Origin: Kribbella flavida DSM 17836
Lineage (GTDB): Bacteria > Actinomycetota > Actinomycetes > Propionibacteriales > Kribbellaceae
DNA length: 64,000 nucleotides
Assembly: GCF_000024345.1 (NCBI RefSeq)
Contig: NC_013729.1
Location: forward strand, 2,914,001-2,978,000
Reading direction: 5' to 3'
The position numbers and the translations under genes are program-made. This document shows positions 45,187-54,047 of this stretch, in pieces; the stretch's first letter is position 1, and every line of letters begins with the position of its first letter. The notes under the pieces were generated by a model that searched no databases, was not told where the DNA came from, and was given only the letters and a program-made list of their open reading frames with translations.

Positions 45187-45240
45187 CGCGGATCCTGTCT
45201 CCGCCGGGCCGGGCTCGAGTCCGGAGCTCGCTCGAACTGA

Positions 45241-45280
45241 CGAAGCCGCCCGCTCCCTGCGACGGGAGCGGGCGGCTTCG
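45241..45280. terminator. Bidirectional terminator between trpD and a membrane-protein gene
   Basis: 17-bp perfect stem: 45241-45257 (CGAAGCCGCCCGCTCCC) and 45264-45280, 6-nt loop TGCGAC. It separates the converging trpD and the gene at 45293. Confidence 0.9.
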
Positions 45281-45292
45281 GCGTCCTGAGAG

Positions 45293-47872
45293 TCAGTTGC
45301 TGAACTCGATCTGCGACACCTTGGTGCGCCAGACCGGCAGCCACTGCGGGGTGGAGCCGGCGATGTCGGCCACCGAGACGACCGCCGTTCCGTCGCCGCG
45401 GTCGACCACCGCGACCATCACGGTCGAGAACGTCTCCGGCAGCTTCGGCTTGCGCACGTCGACCTTGATGGTCAGCTCGTGGCCCCGGTGTCCCTTCACG
45501 GTGATCGGCCGATGCGTCGCCACGCCGATCAGCTTCACCTTGTCGGTGTACAGCCGGACCAGCGCGTTGGTCGCGGTCCTGACGGTGGCTTCCTTGAGCC
45601 CGGCTGGGGTGTTCGTGTACGGGATCCGCTTGCTCAGCGCGCCGAACGCGACGTAGTTGCCCCAGCTGTCCTTGCCGTCGTACTTCTCGTGCAGCATCAG
45701 CCAGATCCCGGTCCCGCCGTACAGCCCGGTGTTGTCGCCGTTGTCCACCCAGGCCGCGGACATCACCGGCATCGCGTCCTGGTTCGAGGCGTACATCTTG
45801 GCCCCGAGCACCTTGCCCACCGGCGGCGGCGTCGGCGACGGCCGCACCGGCGGGGTGATCGTCGACGGCACCGTTCCACGCGCCGCCGGCAGGTCCACCG
45901 GCGTCACGGCGTCGGCCTTGGTCCAGATCCAGGAAGCAGTCAGCCCCGTCGTGGCGACCGCCGCCAGCACCAGCCCCAACGCCCCGACCAGCCGGGCCCG
46001 GTGCACGTTCCCCGGCCCTTGAGGCCGCAGGACCACGCCGTACCCGTCGTCCCCGCCACCGGCTGCTGCACTCCGCCGGGCTACCTGCCCACCCGGCTCC
46101 CGCGCCGCCTGGCCGTACGGCGGCTGACCGCCCGGTGCCTGCCCGAGGGGCGCTCGGCCCCCGGAGCCCGGTCCATACGGCCCCTGCCCACTTGAACCTT
46201 GCATGCCCGGCGCATAACCCGGCGGCACCTGGCCGCCCGGTCCGCGCAGGCCGGGTGCCTGCTGGCCCGGCCCTTGGGCGCTGGCACCTTGCGCATAGCC
46301 GCCCGGCATCTGTCCGGCGGGTCCTGGCACGCCTGGAGCTTGCCCGCCTGGTCCTTGAGCGCTGGCACTTTGTGCATAGCCGCCCGGCATCTGTCCGGCG
46401 GGTCCTGGCCCACCTTGAGCCTGCCCGCCTGGTCCTTGGGCGCCCGGCCTGCCGCCGTGGCGCGCTTGACCGCCCGCACCCGGACCCTGCCCGGGTGACG
46501 AGGGGACGTCGTGTCCGTATGCCCGCGGCAGACCACCATGCCGAGGCCCTTGCGGTGCACCCGGCGATCCCTGCCGCTGAGCTGCCTGAGCACCCTGCGG
46601 TCCACCGGCGTACGGCTCACCTATCGGTCGGCCACTCGCTGCAGGTGCGCCTGCTTGAGGCCCACCCGCCTGCGGCCGACCGGTCGGAGGTGCAATCTTC
46701 GGTCCGCCAACCGGCGGCGTACTGGCTTGTGGTGCAGCGGGCTGCGGGGCGGCAGAGTGCTGGCCTCGCGGAGTGCTCGCTTGCGGCGGTTGCGCCGAAG
46801 GCCGGCCCTGGTACTGCTGCGCCTGTGAGGCGTGCGCCTGCGACAGTTGCGCCGAAGGCTGGCCTTGGTGCTGGCTCGCCTGCTGCGCCTGCTGCGCCTG
46901 CTGCGCTTGCTGTTCCTGTGGGGCGTGCGCCTGCGGCCCTGGCTGCTCCGTCGAGGAGTCAGCAGTTCGCGGGCGAGGAGGTGGCGGGGGAGCCGGCGCC
47001 CGCGACTGCCCGAGCAACGGGTCCGACGACAACGCATCTCCACCGGCCGGCAACGGCCCGCTCGAGGAGCCCCCACCTGGAGGCGGGGGATCTGCGGACT
47101 GCGACGGACTCGGCGCCGGCGCACGCGGGGTCGGCGCCGGCGCACGCGGGGTCGGCGACGGCGCATACCCCGCGGGCGACTGCGGAGCCGAAGAAGCTGG
47201 CTGCAATCCCTGGCTCACGGTCGCGGACCCCGCGGGCGACACCGACGAGGCGGGCGACACAATCCCCGACTGAGCAATCCCCGACGACTGGGCCGTCCCC
47301 GGCGATTGAGCAGCCGTCGACGGCTGGGCCGTCCCCGGCGATTGAGCAGCCGCCGACGATTGGCCCGTCCCGGGCGATTGAGCAGTCCCCGACGGCTGGG
47401 CCGTCCCCGGCGATTGAGCAGTCGCCGGCGACTGGCCCGTCCCCGACGACTGAGCCGCGGCCGGCGGTTGAGCCGGCCGGCCGCGACCCGAGGGTGCGGA
47501 CTGCGACTTCGGCGCGGGCGGAGGCATGGTCGCCAGCAAAGGATCGGCCGTAGGGGAGACCGGCGGAGGCGGCGTCGCCGCAAGCGAATCCGCCGCCGCG
47601 GAGTCCGCCAAGCGACTCCCGGACCCGGACTCGTCCGTCGGGACGCTCTCGTCCGCGGGGAACCAGTTCTCGGCGGAGGACCCCGCCGCATCGGCAGGCG
47701 CGTGCGGGCGCCGCTCGGCGTCCGAGGGGAAGCCGCTGGGGGAAGCGTCCGCAGACGCGTGGGGGCGCCCGTCGGCGTCCAAGGGGGCGGACAGGTCCGC
47801 GGCCGGTGCGCTGTGGCGGGGAGGCGGACCCGGAGAGGGCGGGGGCGGGTTCGGGGTCTCGTTCTCAGCCAA
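45293..47872 (-). CDS. Single-pass membrane protein with long repetitive Pro/Gln/Gly-rich tail (unknown function)
   Basis: 859 residues; not a recognised family. Residues 1-610 are low complexity: Pro/Ser/Thr first, then 12-residue AQSPGTAQPSTA-type units, a Gln/Ala stretch, and GPGGQAPG/PAGQMPGGYAQ units. A single helix (LVGALGLVLAAVATTGLTAS, about 622-641) precedes a 205-residue exported domain with EKYDGKDSWGNYVAFGAL and VDRGDGTAVVSVADI. The same exported domain, diverged, ends the upstream gene. The start is TTG 47872, with AAGGGA about 7 nt upstream and an 8-nt overlap with the upstream stop; no ATG or GTG fits as well. A cytoplasmic disordered scaffold linked to an outside sensor is one guess. 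Confidence 0.8.
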   Translation of the reverse strand: MAENETPNPPPPSPGPPPRHSAPAADLSAPLDADGRPHASADASPSGFPSDAERRPHAPADAAGSSAENWFPADESVPTDESGSGSRLADSAAADSLAATPPPPVSPTADPLLATMPPPAPKSQSAPSGRGRPAQPPAAAQSSGTGQSPATAQSPGTAQPSGTAQSPGTGQSSAAAQSPGTAQPSTAAQSPGTAQSSGIAQSGIVSPASSVSPAGSATVSQGLQPASSAPQSPAGYAPSPTPRAPAPTPRAPAPSPSQSADPPPPGGGSSSGPLPAGGDALSSDPLLGQSRAPAPPPPPRPRTADSSTEQPGPQAHAPQEQQAQQAQQAQQASQHQGQPSAQLSQAHASQAQQYQGRPSAQPPQASTPRGQHSAAPQPAAPQASTPPVGGPKIAPPTGRPQAGGPQAGAPAASGRPIGEPYAGGPQGAQAAQRQGSPGAPQGPRHGGLPRAYGHDVPSSPGQGPGAGGQARHGGRPGAQGPGGQAQGGPGPAGQMPGGYAQSASAQGPGGQAPGVPGPAGQMPGGYAQGASAQGPGQQAPGLRGPGGQVPPGYAPGMQGSSGQGPYGPGSGGRAPLGQAPGGQPPYGQAAREPGGQVARRSAAAGGGDDGYGVVLRPQGPGNVHRARLVGALGLVLAAVATTGLTASWIWTKADAVTPVDLPAARGTVPSTITPPVRPSPTPPPVGKVLGAKMYASNQDAMPVMSAAWVDNGDNTGLYGGTGIWLMLHEKYDGKDSWGNYVAFGALSKRIPYTNTPAGLKEATVRTATNALVRLYTDKVKLIGVATHRPITVKGHRGHELTIKVDVRKPKLPETFSTVMVAVVDRGDGTAVVSVADIAGSTPQWLPVWRTKVSQIEFSN
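47280..47460 (-). repeat. 36-bp degenerate tandem repeat
   Basis: About five copies of a 36-bp unit (12 residues, AQSPGTAQPSTA-like) in the gene at 45293-47872. Units differ by a few bases, so the array is older than the exact repeats elsewhere in the window. Confidence 0.75.
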
Positions 47873-49868
47873 CGTTGATTCCCTTGTAGACCTGGGCTTC
47901 GGCCGCTTTCAGGTCCGGCCGGTTGGTGGGGATGTCGCTGATGTAGGCGACCGCGGTGCCGTCGCCGAGGTCGAAGACGGCGACCGTCAGCGTGAGCACC
48001 CGCGCGGCGATCTTCGGGTGGTTCGCCGTGACGGTCTGTTGGTAGTACCAGCCGTTCTTGCCGGACCGCTTCACGGCTCCGTCGCGCAGTGGCGTGAACC
48101 TGACCGGGATGCTGCCGTACAGCGAGGTGCGCAGCTGGGTGGAGAGGTCGGACGCGGTCGCCTGCACGTTGCCGTTGAACAGCACCGACGTGCCGAGGGC
48201 ACCGACGAACGCGTCGGCGTACCAGTCGTTCTTGCCGTCGAAGTTCTCCTGCAGCAGCACGTACTGGCCGCTGGAGTTCAGCAGTTGCGGCACGAGCCGT
48301 TTGCGGTCCGACCACGGCGGACGCTGGCGCGGGAACGAGATCGCGGTGGACGCGATCCGCCCTTCGTGCAGCTTGGGATTTTTCGACTGTCCGGGCTGGG
48401 GGCCGGTTGGCGACGGCTGGCTCGTCGCCGCGCTGGTCGGTGAAGACGTCGGCGTACCGGTCGGGTCGCCCGTCGGGCTGCCGGTGGGCTGGACCGTCGG
48501 CGACGGCCCTGGGTCGGCGGTCTTGTCGTCGCGGTTGGCGATGAAGAAGACGCCGGCCACGACGATCAGCACGAGGCCGACAACACCGGCGATGACGAGC
48601 AGGGTCTTCGGCGGCCCACCGGACTTGCCGTCCGAGGGCTTCTGCCGCTGACCGCCACCGACAGGCCCAGCCGGCCCGGCGGCCTGCCACCCGCCGGCAC
48701 CGCCGACAGCAGGACCCCACTGCCCAGCACCCTGCTGTACGCCGGTCTGCGGGGTGATCGTGCCGGACCACTGCCCCTGGCTCTGCTGCTCGATCGCGCC
48801 CGCCCACGGCGTCGTACTGCTCGGCTGGCCGTCCTGTCCCCACTGCGCGGACGCCTGCGGGTCAACTGTCGGTCCCCACTGGTCCGGCGTCTGCTGGTCC
48901 GCGCCCCACTGCGGAGAGGCCTGCGGGTCAGGTGTTGGGCCCCACGCGGTGGGTGTCTGCTGCTCCGTGCCCCACGGGGTGGAGGGCTGCGAGTCGTTGC
49001 TCGTTCGCCAGTGGTCCGGGAACGGGGCCGTCTCCTCAGTGGCTTGGACCTGCGGGTCGCTGCCACTCTGCGAGTCGTCCGCACCCTCTGCGTCGGAAGC
49101 CGAAGTACTGCTCGGGTCCGTCGCCAGCTTCAGCGTCCAGTTGCCCTGCGCGGGCTCACCCGCGTCACCCGCGACCGTCTCGGGGTCCGGGCCAGTGGTC
49201 TGCTCGGACGCCTGCGGCGGTGCCTGCTGGGTCCAGTGACTGGCGTTCGTCGAGCCGGCCGGCTTCTGTGTCCAGGTCGCGCGCGCCTTCTCCGCAGCAC
49301 TGATGGCCGCAGCCTTCTCGGCAGCCGTCTGCGGTACGCCGCCGGCCGCCTCTCCGGCGCCGGCCTCACCCCATCCGGCCGCACCCGCGCCGGCCTCACC
49401 CCATCCGGCCGCACCCGCGCCGGCCTCACCCCATCCGGCCGCACCCGCGCCGACCTGGCTCCACCCGCCACCGTCTGCGCCACTCGTACCGGCCGCACCC
49501 GCGCCGCCCTGACTCCACCCGCCCGAGCCCGCACCGGCCGCCTCGGCGCCAGTCGCATCGTCCTGACCCCGACCAGCACCGGCCGCGTCGCCCTGGCTCC
49601 AGCCGGCCGAACCGGCGCCGCCCTGGTTCCACGCACCGGACGCGTCGGCCACGCCCTGGGCCCAGCCCGCGCCGGCGTCGGCGTCGTCAGCGGCGTTCTC
49701 GGTGGCGGTGTCCGTGGACTGCTCCGAGACAGCGGACTGGACCTGCGTGGCGTCGTCCGCCGGGGTCTCCAGCTCGGTCTTGTTGGTCCACTGCGTCCCG
49801 TTCCACCAGCGAATGGTGTTCGGCTGTCCGGTGGGGTCCGGATACCAGCCGGCGGGAGGGTTGCTCAT
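47865..49868 (-). CDS. DUF2510 single-pass membrane protein with disordered repeat region
   Basis: 667 residues. The N-terminal DUF2510 module is PPAGWYPDPTGQPNTIRWW followed by NGTQWT, a small WW-like domain common in actinomycete membrane proteins. Then about 370 residues of Ala/Gly/Trp/Gln-rich sequence (AGAGAAGWGE units; TPDPQASPQWGADQQ units). One helix (LLVIAGVVGLVLIVVAGVFFI, about 430-450), a Pro/Thr linker and a 170-residue exported domain follow, with ENFDGKNDWYADAFVGAL and VFDLGDGTAVAYISDIP, matching the end of the neighbouring protein. Function is unknown. The pair is one transcription unit. Confidence 0.85.
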   Translation of the reverse strand: MSNPPAGWYPDPTGQPNTIRWWNGTQWTNKTELETPADDATQVQSAVSEQSTDTATENAADDADAGAGWAQGVADASGAWNQGGAGSAGWSQGDAAGAGRGQDDATGAEAAGAGSGGWSQGGAGAAGTSGADGGGWSQVGAGAAGWGEAGAGAAGWGEAGAGAAGWGEAGAGEAAGGVPQTAAEKAAAISAAEKARATWTQKPAGSTNASHWTQQAPPQASEQTTGPDPETVAGDAGEPAQGNWTLKLATDPSSTSASDAEGADDSQSGSDPQVQATEETAPFPDHWRTSNDSQPSTPWGTEQQTPTAWGPTPDPQASPQWGADQQTPDQWGPTVDPQASAQWGQDGQPSSTTPWAGAIEQQSQGQWSGTITPQTGVQQGAGQWGPAVGGAGGWQAAGPAGPVGGGQRQKPSDGKSGGPPKTLLVIAGVVGLVLIVVAGVFFIANRDDKTADPGPSPTVQPTGSPTGDPTGTPTSSPTSAATSQPSPTGPQPGQSKNPKLHEGRIASTAISFPRQRPPWSDRKRLVPQLLNSSGQYVLLQENFDGKNDWYADAFVGALGTSVLFNGNVQATASDLSTQLRTSLYGSIPVRFTPLRDGAVKRSGKNGWYYQQTVTANHPKIAARVLTLTVAVFDLGDGTAVAYISDIPTNRPDLKAAEAQVYKGINVG
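49361..49450 (-). repeat. 30-bp exact tandem repeat, 3 copies
   Basis: Three identical 30-bp units (49361-49390, 49391-49420, 49421-49450) encoding the AGAGAAGWGE decapeptide in the DUF2510 protein. A fourth, diverged unit follows. Copy number is likely to vary between strains. Confidence 0.95.
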
Positions 49869-49918
49869 GGGTTCACCGTAACTTCAGCTCGTGTCAGTCA
49901 GGCGGGTCGATCCGGCCC

Positions 49919-50206
49919 TCAGACACCGTCCTCCTGGCCGAGGCTGAACGCCGCCTCCAGGTCGTGCGTCGAGTAGGTCCGGAACGCGATGTGCGTCTCG
50001 GTGCTCTGCACTCCGGGCACCCGGTTCACCTGGTCCGGGATCACGCTGGCCAGGTCCTCGTGGTGGGCGACCCGGACCATCGCGATCAGGTCGAGCCCGC
50101 CGGTCACGGAGTACACCTCGCTGACTCCGTCGATCGCCGCGACCTGCCCGGCGACCTCCGGGATCCGTGCCACGTCCGCCTTGATGAACACGATCGCCGT
50201 GACCAT
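49919..50206 (-). CDS. Stand-alone Lrp/AsnC ligand-binding (RAM) domain protein
   Basis: 95 residues: only the alpha-beta sandwich of Lrp-type regulators (MVTAIVFIKADVARIPEVAG, GGLDLIAMVRVAHHEDLASV, VQSTETHIAFRTYS), with no DNA-binding helix-turn-helix. Such short proteins bind amino acids and are common next to trpD/respiratory genes in actinomycetes. ATG 50206 follows GGAGAGGA. It may form hetero-oligomers with full-length Lrp proteins (inference). Confidence 0.9.
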   Translation of the reverse strand: MVTAIVFIKADVARIPEVAGQVAAIDGVSEVYSVTGGLDLIAMVRVAHHEDLASVIPDQVNRVPGVQSTETHIAFRTYSTHDLEAAFSLGQEDGV

Positions 50207-50342
50207 GTCGTCCTCTCCTCGCAACCGTCCCCTACCGCGCTGAAGCATATGCGTCGCCGGCGCTCGGTACGGCGTACGACCGACGCGCCGCCCGTCCACC
50301 AGCGCACAACCGGCGCCGGGGTCGCGCACAGAGCCACCCGGA

Positions 50343-52151
50343 TCAGCCGACCCGAGCGGGCCCGACCGGCCGCATCCGGCGCTGCCGCCGCTCCGACGGA
50401 TGGCGGTGCTCCTCCGACCGCGGGGGATCCAGCCGCCGCAGGTGCCGCCCGGCGCCGGAGATCGGGCAGGTCCACGTCCCGTCCATCTCCACCAGCCGCA
50501 CGCCCGGCTGGTCGAGCCACCGCAGCACCAGCTCGATCTCCTCGGGCGACGCCGACGCGACCGGCCCGATCCCGGGCAGCACCGTCTCGGCCGACGCACG
50601 CAGCATCTCCAGGTACTGCCGGGGATCCGTCCCCCGCTGGGCGATGCCGGCCGCCGCCAGCCGTCCGCGACGAATCACGTGCAACTCCCAGCCGCCGTCC
50701 TCGGTCCGCCGGGCGGCGCAGATCTCCGCGCACCCCGTGACCGACGCCATCCGCTGCATCCGCGCGCTGCTCCGCACGAACGCGCCCAGCCGGTCCCGGT
50801 GCACCGCGGCGTCCTCGAACCGCTCGTCCGCCGACAGGAGGTCGATCCGCCGGGTCAGCGCCTCGACCACCGGACCCGGATCGGCGACCAGCGCGGTCCG
50901 CAGGCCGGCCACGAACTCGGCGTACCCGTCGATGTCGATCCGCCCGTCGCACGGTGCGACGCAGCGGCCCATCTCGGCCAGCACGCACGGCGACATTCGC
51001 GGCGTACGGGACATCCGGTCCGTGCACTGGCGGATCGGGAAGGCCTCGTGCAGCGCGGCCATCGCCCGCTCGGCCGTCTTCCGCGAGCTGAACGGCCCCA
51101 GGTACCCCGCGTCGTCGTCACGCACCTGCTTCACCAGCGACAACCGCGGAAACGGCTCGACGGTGACCTTCAGCCAGTGCTGACGCTCGGGGAACTTCGA
51201 GCGCCGGTTGTACCGCGGTTTGTGCTCGGCGATCAGCCGCAGCTCGCGCACCTCGGCCTCGAGTGAGGTGCCGCACTCGATCCCGCGCACCCCGGACGCG
51301 ATGCCGATCATCTCGCCGATCCGGGTCCGGGTCTCCGAGGCGGTGAAGTAGGACCGGACCCGGGTCCGCAGGTCCTTGGACTTGCCGACGTACAGCACCT
51401 CGCCGCGGTCGTCGGTGAACAGGTAGACGCCCGGTGCGTGCGGCAACGACTCGGCCAGGTGCCGCTTCTTGCGGACCGCGGGGGCGACCCGGGCCGAGAA
51501 CGTCTGCAGGTCCTCCAGCGTCTGCACGCCGAGCGACCCGACCCGCTCGAACAGCCCGTGCAGCACGTCGACGGTCGCCCGCGCGTCCGACAGGGCCCGG
51601 TGGTTCGGCGTGGTGGTGGCGCGGAACAGCTTCGCCAGCGTGCCGAGCTTGCAGTTCGGCACCTCGTCCGGGGTGAGCACCCGGCGGGCCAGCAACGCGG
51701 TGTCGACGACCGGGAAGTCGGGCCAGTCGTAGCCGTGCACCTGGCTGTCGTGCTTGAGGAAACCGACGTCGAACGGCGCGTTGTGCGCGACCAGCACGCA
51801 GCCCCGGGCGAACTCCAGGAAGGCCGGCAGCACCGACCCGATCCGGGGTGAGGAGGCAACCATCAGGTCGGTGATCCCGGTCAGCACGGCGATGAACGGC
51901 GGGATCGGCTCGGCCGGGTTCACCAGCGACTGGAACTCGCCGACCAGCTCGCCGGCCCGGACCTTGACCGCGCCGATCTCGGTGATGCCGGAGTCGCCCG
52001 GCGCGCCGCCGGTGGTCTCCAGGTCGACGACGCAGAAGGTGACGTCCCGCAAGGGGGTCCCGAGGTCGTCGAAACTCGGCTGCACGCCTCGGATCGGCGC
52101 GACCGGTCCGGGCGCCGGGGCGGCGGCGGAGTCCGGCAGGGGGCTGCTCAT
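50343..52151 (-). CDS. DEDD exonuclease fused to a UvrC-like GIY-YIG nuclease (DnaQ/Cho type)
   Basis: 602 residues. DnaQ-like exonuclease first: FCVVDLETTGGAPGDSGITE (Asp-Glu), VLVAHNAPFDVGFLKHD, NHRALSDARATVDVLHGL (His-x4-Asp). Then a GIY-YIG domain (GVYLFTDDRGEVLYVGKSK, RVRSYFT) and a UvrC-like Cys region (CVLAEMGRCVAPCDG). It lacks UvrC's C-terminal endonuclease and HhH domains, as in Cho. It resembles Rv2191. It probably nicks 3' of lesions and trims the end; biochemical details are not established. ATG 52151 is used; GTG 52196 is possible. Confidence 0.9.
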   Translation of the reverse strand: MSSPLPDSAAAPAPGPVAPIRGVQPSFDDLGTPLRDVTFCVVDLETTGGAPGDSGITEIGAVKVRAGELVGEFQSLVNPAEPIPPFIAVLTGITDLMVASSPRIGSVLPAFLEFARGCVLVAHNAPFDVGFLKHDSQVHGYDWPDFPVVDTALLARRVLTPDEVPNCKLGTLAKLFRATTTPNHRALSDARATVDVLHGLFERVGSLGVQTLEDLQTFSARVAPAVRKKRHLAESLPHAPGVYLFTDDRGEVLYVGKSKDLRTRVRSYFTASETRTRIGEMIGIASGVRGIECGTSLEAEVRELRLIAEHKPRYNRRSKFPERQHWLKVTVEPFPRLSLVKQVRDDDAGYLGPFSSRKTAERAMAALHEAFPIRQCTDRMSRTPRMSPCVLAEMGRCVAPCDGRIDIDGYAEFVAGLRTALVADPGPVVEALTRRIDLLSADERFEDAAVHRDRLGAFVRSSARMQRMASVTGCAEICAARRTEDGGWELHVIRRGRLAAAGIAQRGTDPRQYLEMLRASAETVLPGIGPVASASPEEIELVLRWLDQPGVRLVEMDGTWTCPISGAGRHLRRLDPPRSEEHRHPSERRQRRMRPVGPARVG

Positions 52152-52189
52152 GGCGACGACGCTAGAAGCAGCCGCCGACAATTCCTGCG

Positions 52190-52216
52190 CTGACACGCAG
52201 CGGGACCGACTACGCT
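52190..52216 (+). promoter_or_regulatory. Promoter for the leaderless small ORF and NYN gene
   Basis: -10 TACGCT (52211-52216), 6 nt before ATG 52223, and -35-like CTGACA (52190-52195) with a short 15-bp spacer. The TANNNT box directly before an ATG fits a leaderless mRNA. Confidence 0.5.
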
Positions 52217-52222
52217 GGCGGT

Positions 52223-52333
52223 ATGCGCACTCAGGCGATCACCGCGATCTCGGGCCGTGAGCCCGGCCGTTGTGGTCTGCATCACTGGCTGAGCCAGACC
52301 TCCGTCCGGGCCGGACTGCGGACCGGTGACTGA
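52223..52333 (+). CDS. Leaderless 36-codon small ORF overlapping the NYN gene
   Basis: 36 residues starting MRTQAITAISGREPGRCGL and ending GLRTGD, with two His, one Cys and one Trp (HHWLSQ). The ATG stands 6 nt after a TANNNT -10 box, and the stop overlaps the NYN start by 8 nt, as translationally coupled leader ORFs do. Codon third positions are GC-rich like real genes. I do not recognise a family. It could be a conserved small protein or a regulatory leader peptide (inference). Confidence 0.5.
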   Translation: MRTQAITAISGREPGRCGLHHWLSQTSVRAGLRTGD

Positions 52334-53633
52334 GGCAGGCACCGCCGCCGGCTCTGCTGCCACCGCCTTGCCCGAACCGGTACGGCAACGGGTTCTCGCT
52401 TTCGCCGCGCAGGCGCTCGGCCAGCTGCCCGCGACCGACATCCCACCGCCGCTGCGGCGGTTCGCCAGCTTCGCGCCCGGCAAGCGCGCGAAGCTGTCGG
52501 CGTCCGTGCTCGGTCCGATCCTGGCCACCGACGAGCACTTCCGCCGCCTGGTCGCGTTCGAGGTACGCCGTGAGCACCCCGAGCTGGGCGACGCCGTCGC
52601 CGAGGGGATTCCGGTGCCCGCGGCCGAGCCGGTCGAGGTGGCGGCGCTGGCCTATCTGCTGCGCCCTGACGACTGGGAGGACCGTGTCGCCGCGGCGGCG
52701 CAGGTGAAGCCGGAGCAGCCGGCCGTGGACGACCAGGCACTCAACCGGCTCAGCGAGCAGCTCGAGCAGGCGCGGACGGAGACCCGTCAGGTGCGCGAGC
52801 GTCTGCGCGAACAGGTCGCCGAGCTCAAGACCGAGAACACCACCCTGCGCCGCAAGCTCAACGAGGCACGTCAGCGCATCAGCGGCCTGCAGAGCGACCT
52901 GGAGCTGCGTACGACGGAGGCGACGTCGGCGGACGAGCGGGTCGCGGCCGCCCGCTCCGAGGTCGAGCGGGAAGTGCGCAAGCTCCGGGCCCGGATCACC
53001 GAGCTGGAAGCCGTCGAGCACGCTGCACGGCGTACGGCCGGCCAGGAGCGGGAGATGGCCTCGACCAGGACCCGGCTGCTGCTCGACACGCTCGTCGAGG
53101 CCGCTGCGGGGCTTCGGCGTGAACTGGCGCTTCCGCCTGGGGGAGAGCTCCGCCCGGCCGACACCGTCGCCGGAGTGGAGCCGTCCGCCGCGCCCGTCGG
53201 CCGGTCCGCACCGGATGACGACCCGGCTCTGTTCGACGAGCTGCTCGCGCTGCCGCAGGTTCATCTGGTTGTCGACGGCTACAACGTCACCAAGACCGCC
53301 TGGCCGAACTCCCCGCTGCACTCCCAGCGCCAGCGCCTCGTCACGGCCCTGGGCGCGCTGGTGGCGCAGCGCCGGGTCGAGATCACCGTGGTCTTCGACG
53401 GCGCGGAGCTGTCCGGGCCGGTGCAGCTGACGCCGCCCCGCGGGGTGCGGGTCAGGTTCAGCCCGGCCGGGGTGATCGCCGACGAGGTGATCCGGCAACT
53501 GGTCCGCGCCGAGCCGCCGGGCCGCCCGATCGTGGTCGTCTCGTCCGACCGTGAGGTTGCCGACAGCATCATCCAGCTCGGCGCCCGGGCGCTGTCCGCG
53601 GTCAGCCTGATCGCCCGGATCGCCCGCGGCTGA
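52326..53633 (+). CDS. NYN-domain protein (YacP-like PIN-fold nuclease) with coiled coil
   Basis: 435 residues. An N-terminal helical region (about 1-130), a long coiled coil (about 138-235, LNRLSEQLEQARTETRQVRE, heptads rich in Leu/Arg/Glu), then the C-terminal NYN/YacP domain (about 300-435) with LVVDGYNVTKTAWPN, VTVVFDG-like VEITVVFDGAEL, and VVSSDREVADS. The acidic residues of the PIN-like active site are present. Such proteins are thought to process RNA; YacP (Rae1) cuts mRNA on the ribosome. GTG 52326 overlaps the small ORF. Confidence 0.88.
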   Translation: MTEAGTAAGSAATALPEPVRQRVLAFAAQALGQLPATDIPPPLRRFASFAPGKRAKLSASVLGPILATDEHFRRLVAFEVRREHPELGDAVAEGIPVPAAEPVEVAALAYLLRPDDWEDRVAAAAQVKPEQPAVDDQALNRLSEQLEQARTETRQVRERLREQVAELKTENTTLRRKLNEARQRISGLQSDLELRTTEATSADERVAAARSEVEREVRKLRARITELEAVEHAARRTAGQEREMASTRTRLLLDTLVEAAAGLRRELALPPGGELRPADTVAGVEPSAAPVGRSAPDDDPALFDELLALPQVHLVVDGYNVTKTAWPNSPLHSQRQRLVTALGALVAQRRVEITVVFDGAELSGPVQLTPPRGVRVRFSPAGVIADEVIRQLVRAEPPGRPIVVVSSDREVADSIIQLGARALSAVSLIARIARG

Positions 53634-53714
53634 TCCGAAAACTGTCGGTGGGGGCCTCTAGCGTCCTTCTCAGCCGGATGCAAGTCCGGGTGCTTCCCCA
53701 CTTTGGAGGACGTT

Positions 53715-53957
53715 GTGCTGATCGACTGCGACGCGTGCGTGATGAAGGGTCCGGGGTGTCAGGACTGCGTGGTCACCGTGGTGCTGGGGCTGACCGCCGA
53801 GCGGACCGGCGAGCTGCGGATCGACGACGAGGAGCGAGCGGCGCTGGACGCGCTGGCCCGGTCCGGGCTGGTGCCACCGCTGCGGCTGGTGCACGCCGTC
53901 AGCAGTGTCGAGCCGAACACTGCTGCAGAAGGCGATCCGGCCGCCGACGCGGTCTGA
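53715..53957 (+). CDS. Small Cys-rich protein, conserved in actinomycetes (unknown)
   Basis: 80 residues from GTG 53715 with GGAGG 5 nt upstream. The N-terminus MLIDCDACVMKGPGCQDC has four cysteines in CxxC-x5-CxxC spacing, which could bind zinc or a cluster. The rest is a short helix-strand (ERTGELRIDDEERAALDAL). I recognise similar proteins upstream of NlpC/P60 genes in actinomycetes but know no function. It is 82 bp after the NYN gene and 251 bp before the NlpC/P60 gene. Confidence 0.75.
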   Translation: MLIDCDACVMKGPGCQDCVVTVVLGLTAERTGELRIDDEERAALDALARSGLVPPLRLVHAVSSVEPNTAAEGDPAADAV

Positions 53958-54017
53958 GCTGTGCCCGGCAAGGCGGCTGTGCCCGACGTTAATTTTGGAT
54001 CAAACCCGAGGGGCGAA

Positions 54018-54047
54018 TTGCACCGGTCACGAATCGGTTACTACTGT
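54018..54047 (+). promoter_or_regulatory. Promoter upstream of the riboswitch
   Basis: -35 TTGCAC (54018-54023), 18-bp spacer, -10 TACTGT (54042-54047). The start point would be near 54054, exactly where the riboswitch P1 stem begins. The region 53988-54050 is clearly richer in A/T than its surroundings. Confidence 0.55.

Noticed and set aside
53640..53714. Small hairpin CGGA-TGCAAG-TCCG before the Cys-rich protein
   Set aside because: Four-bp stem only; not enough for a regulatory RNA.
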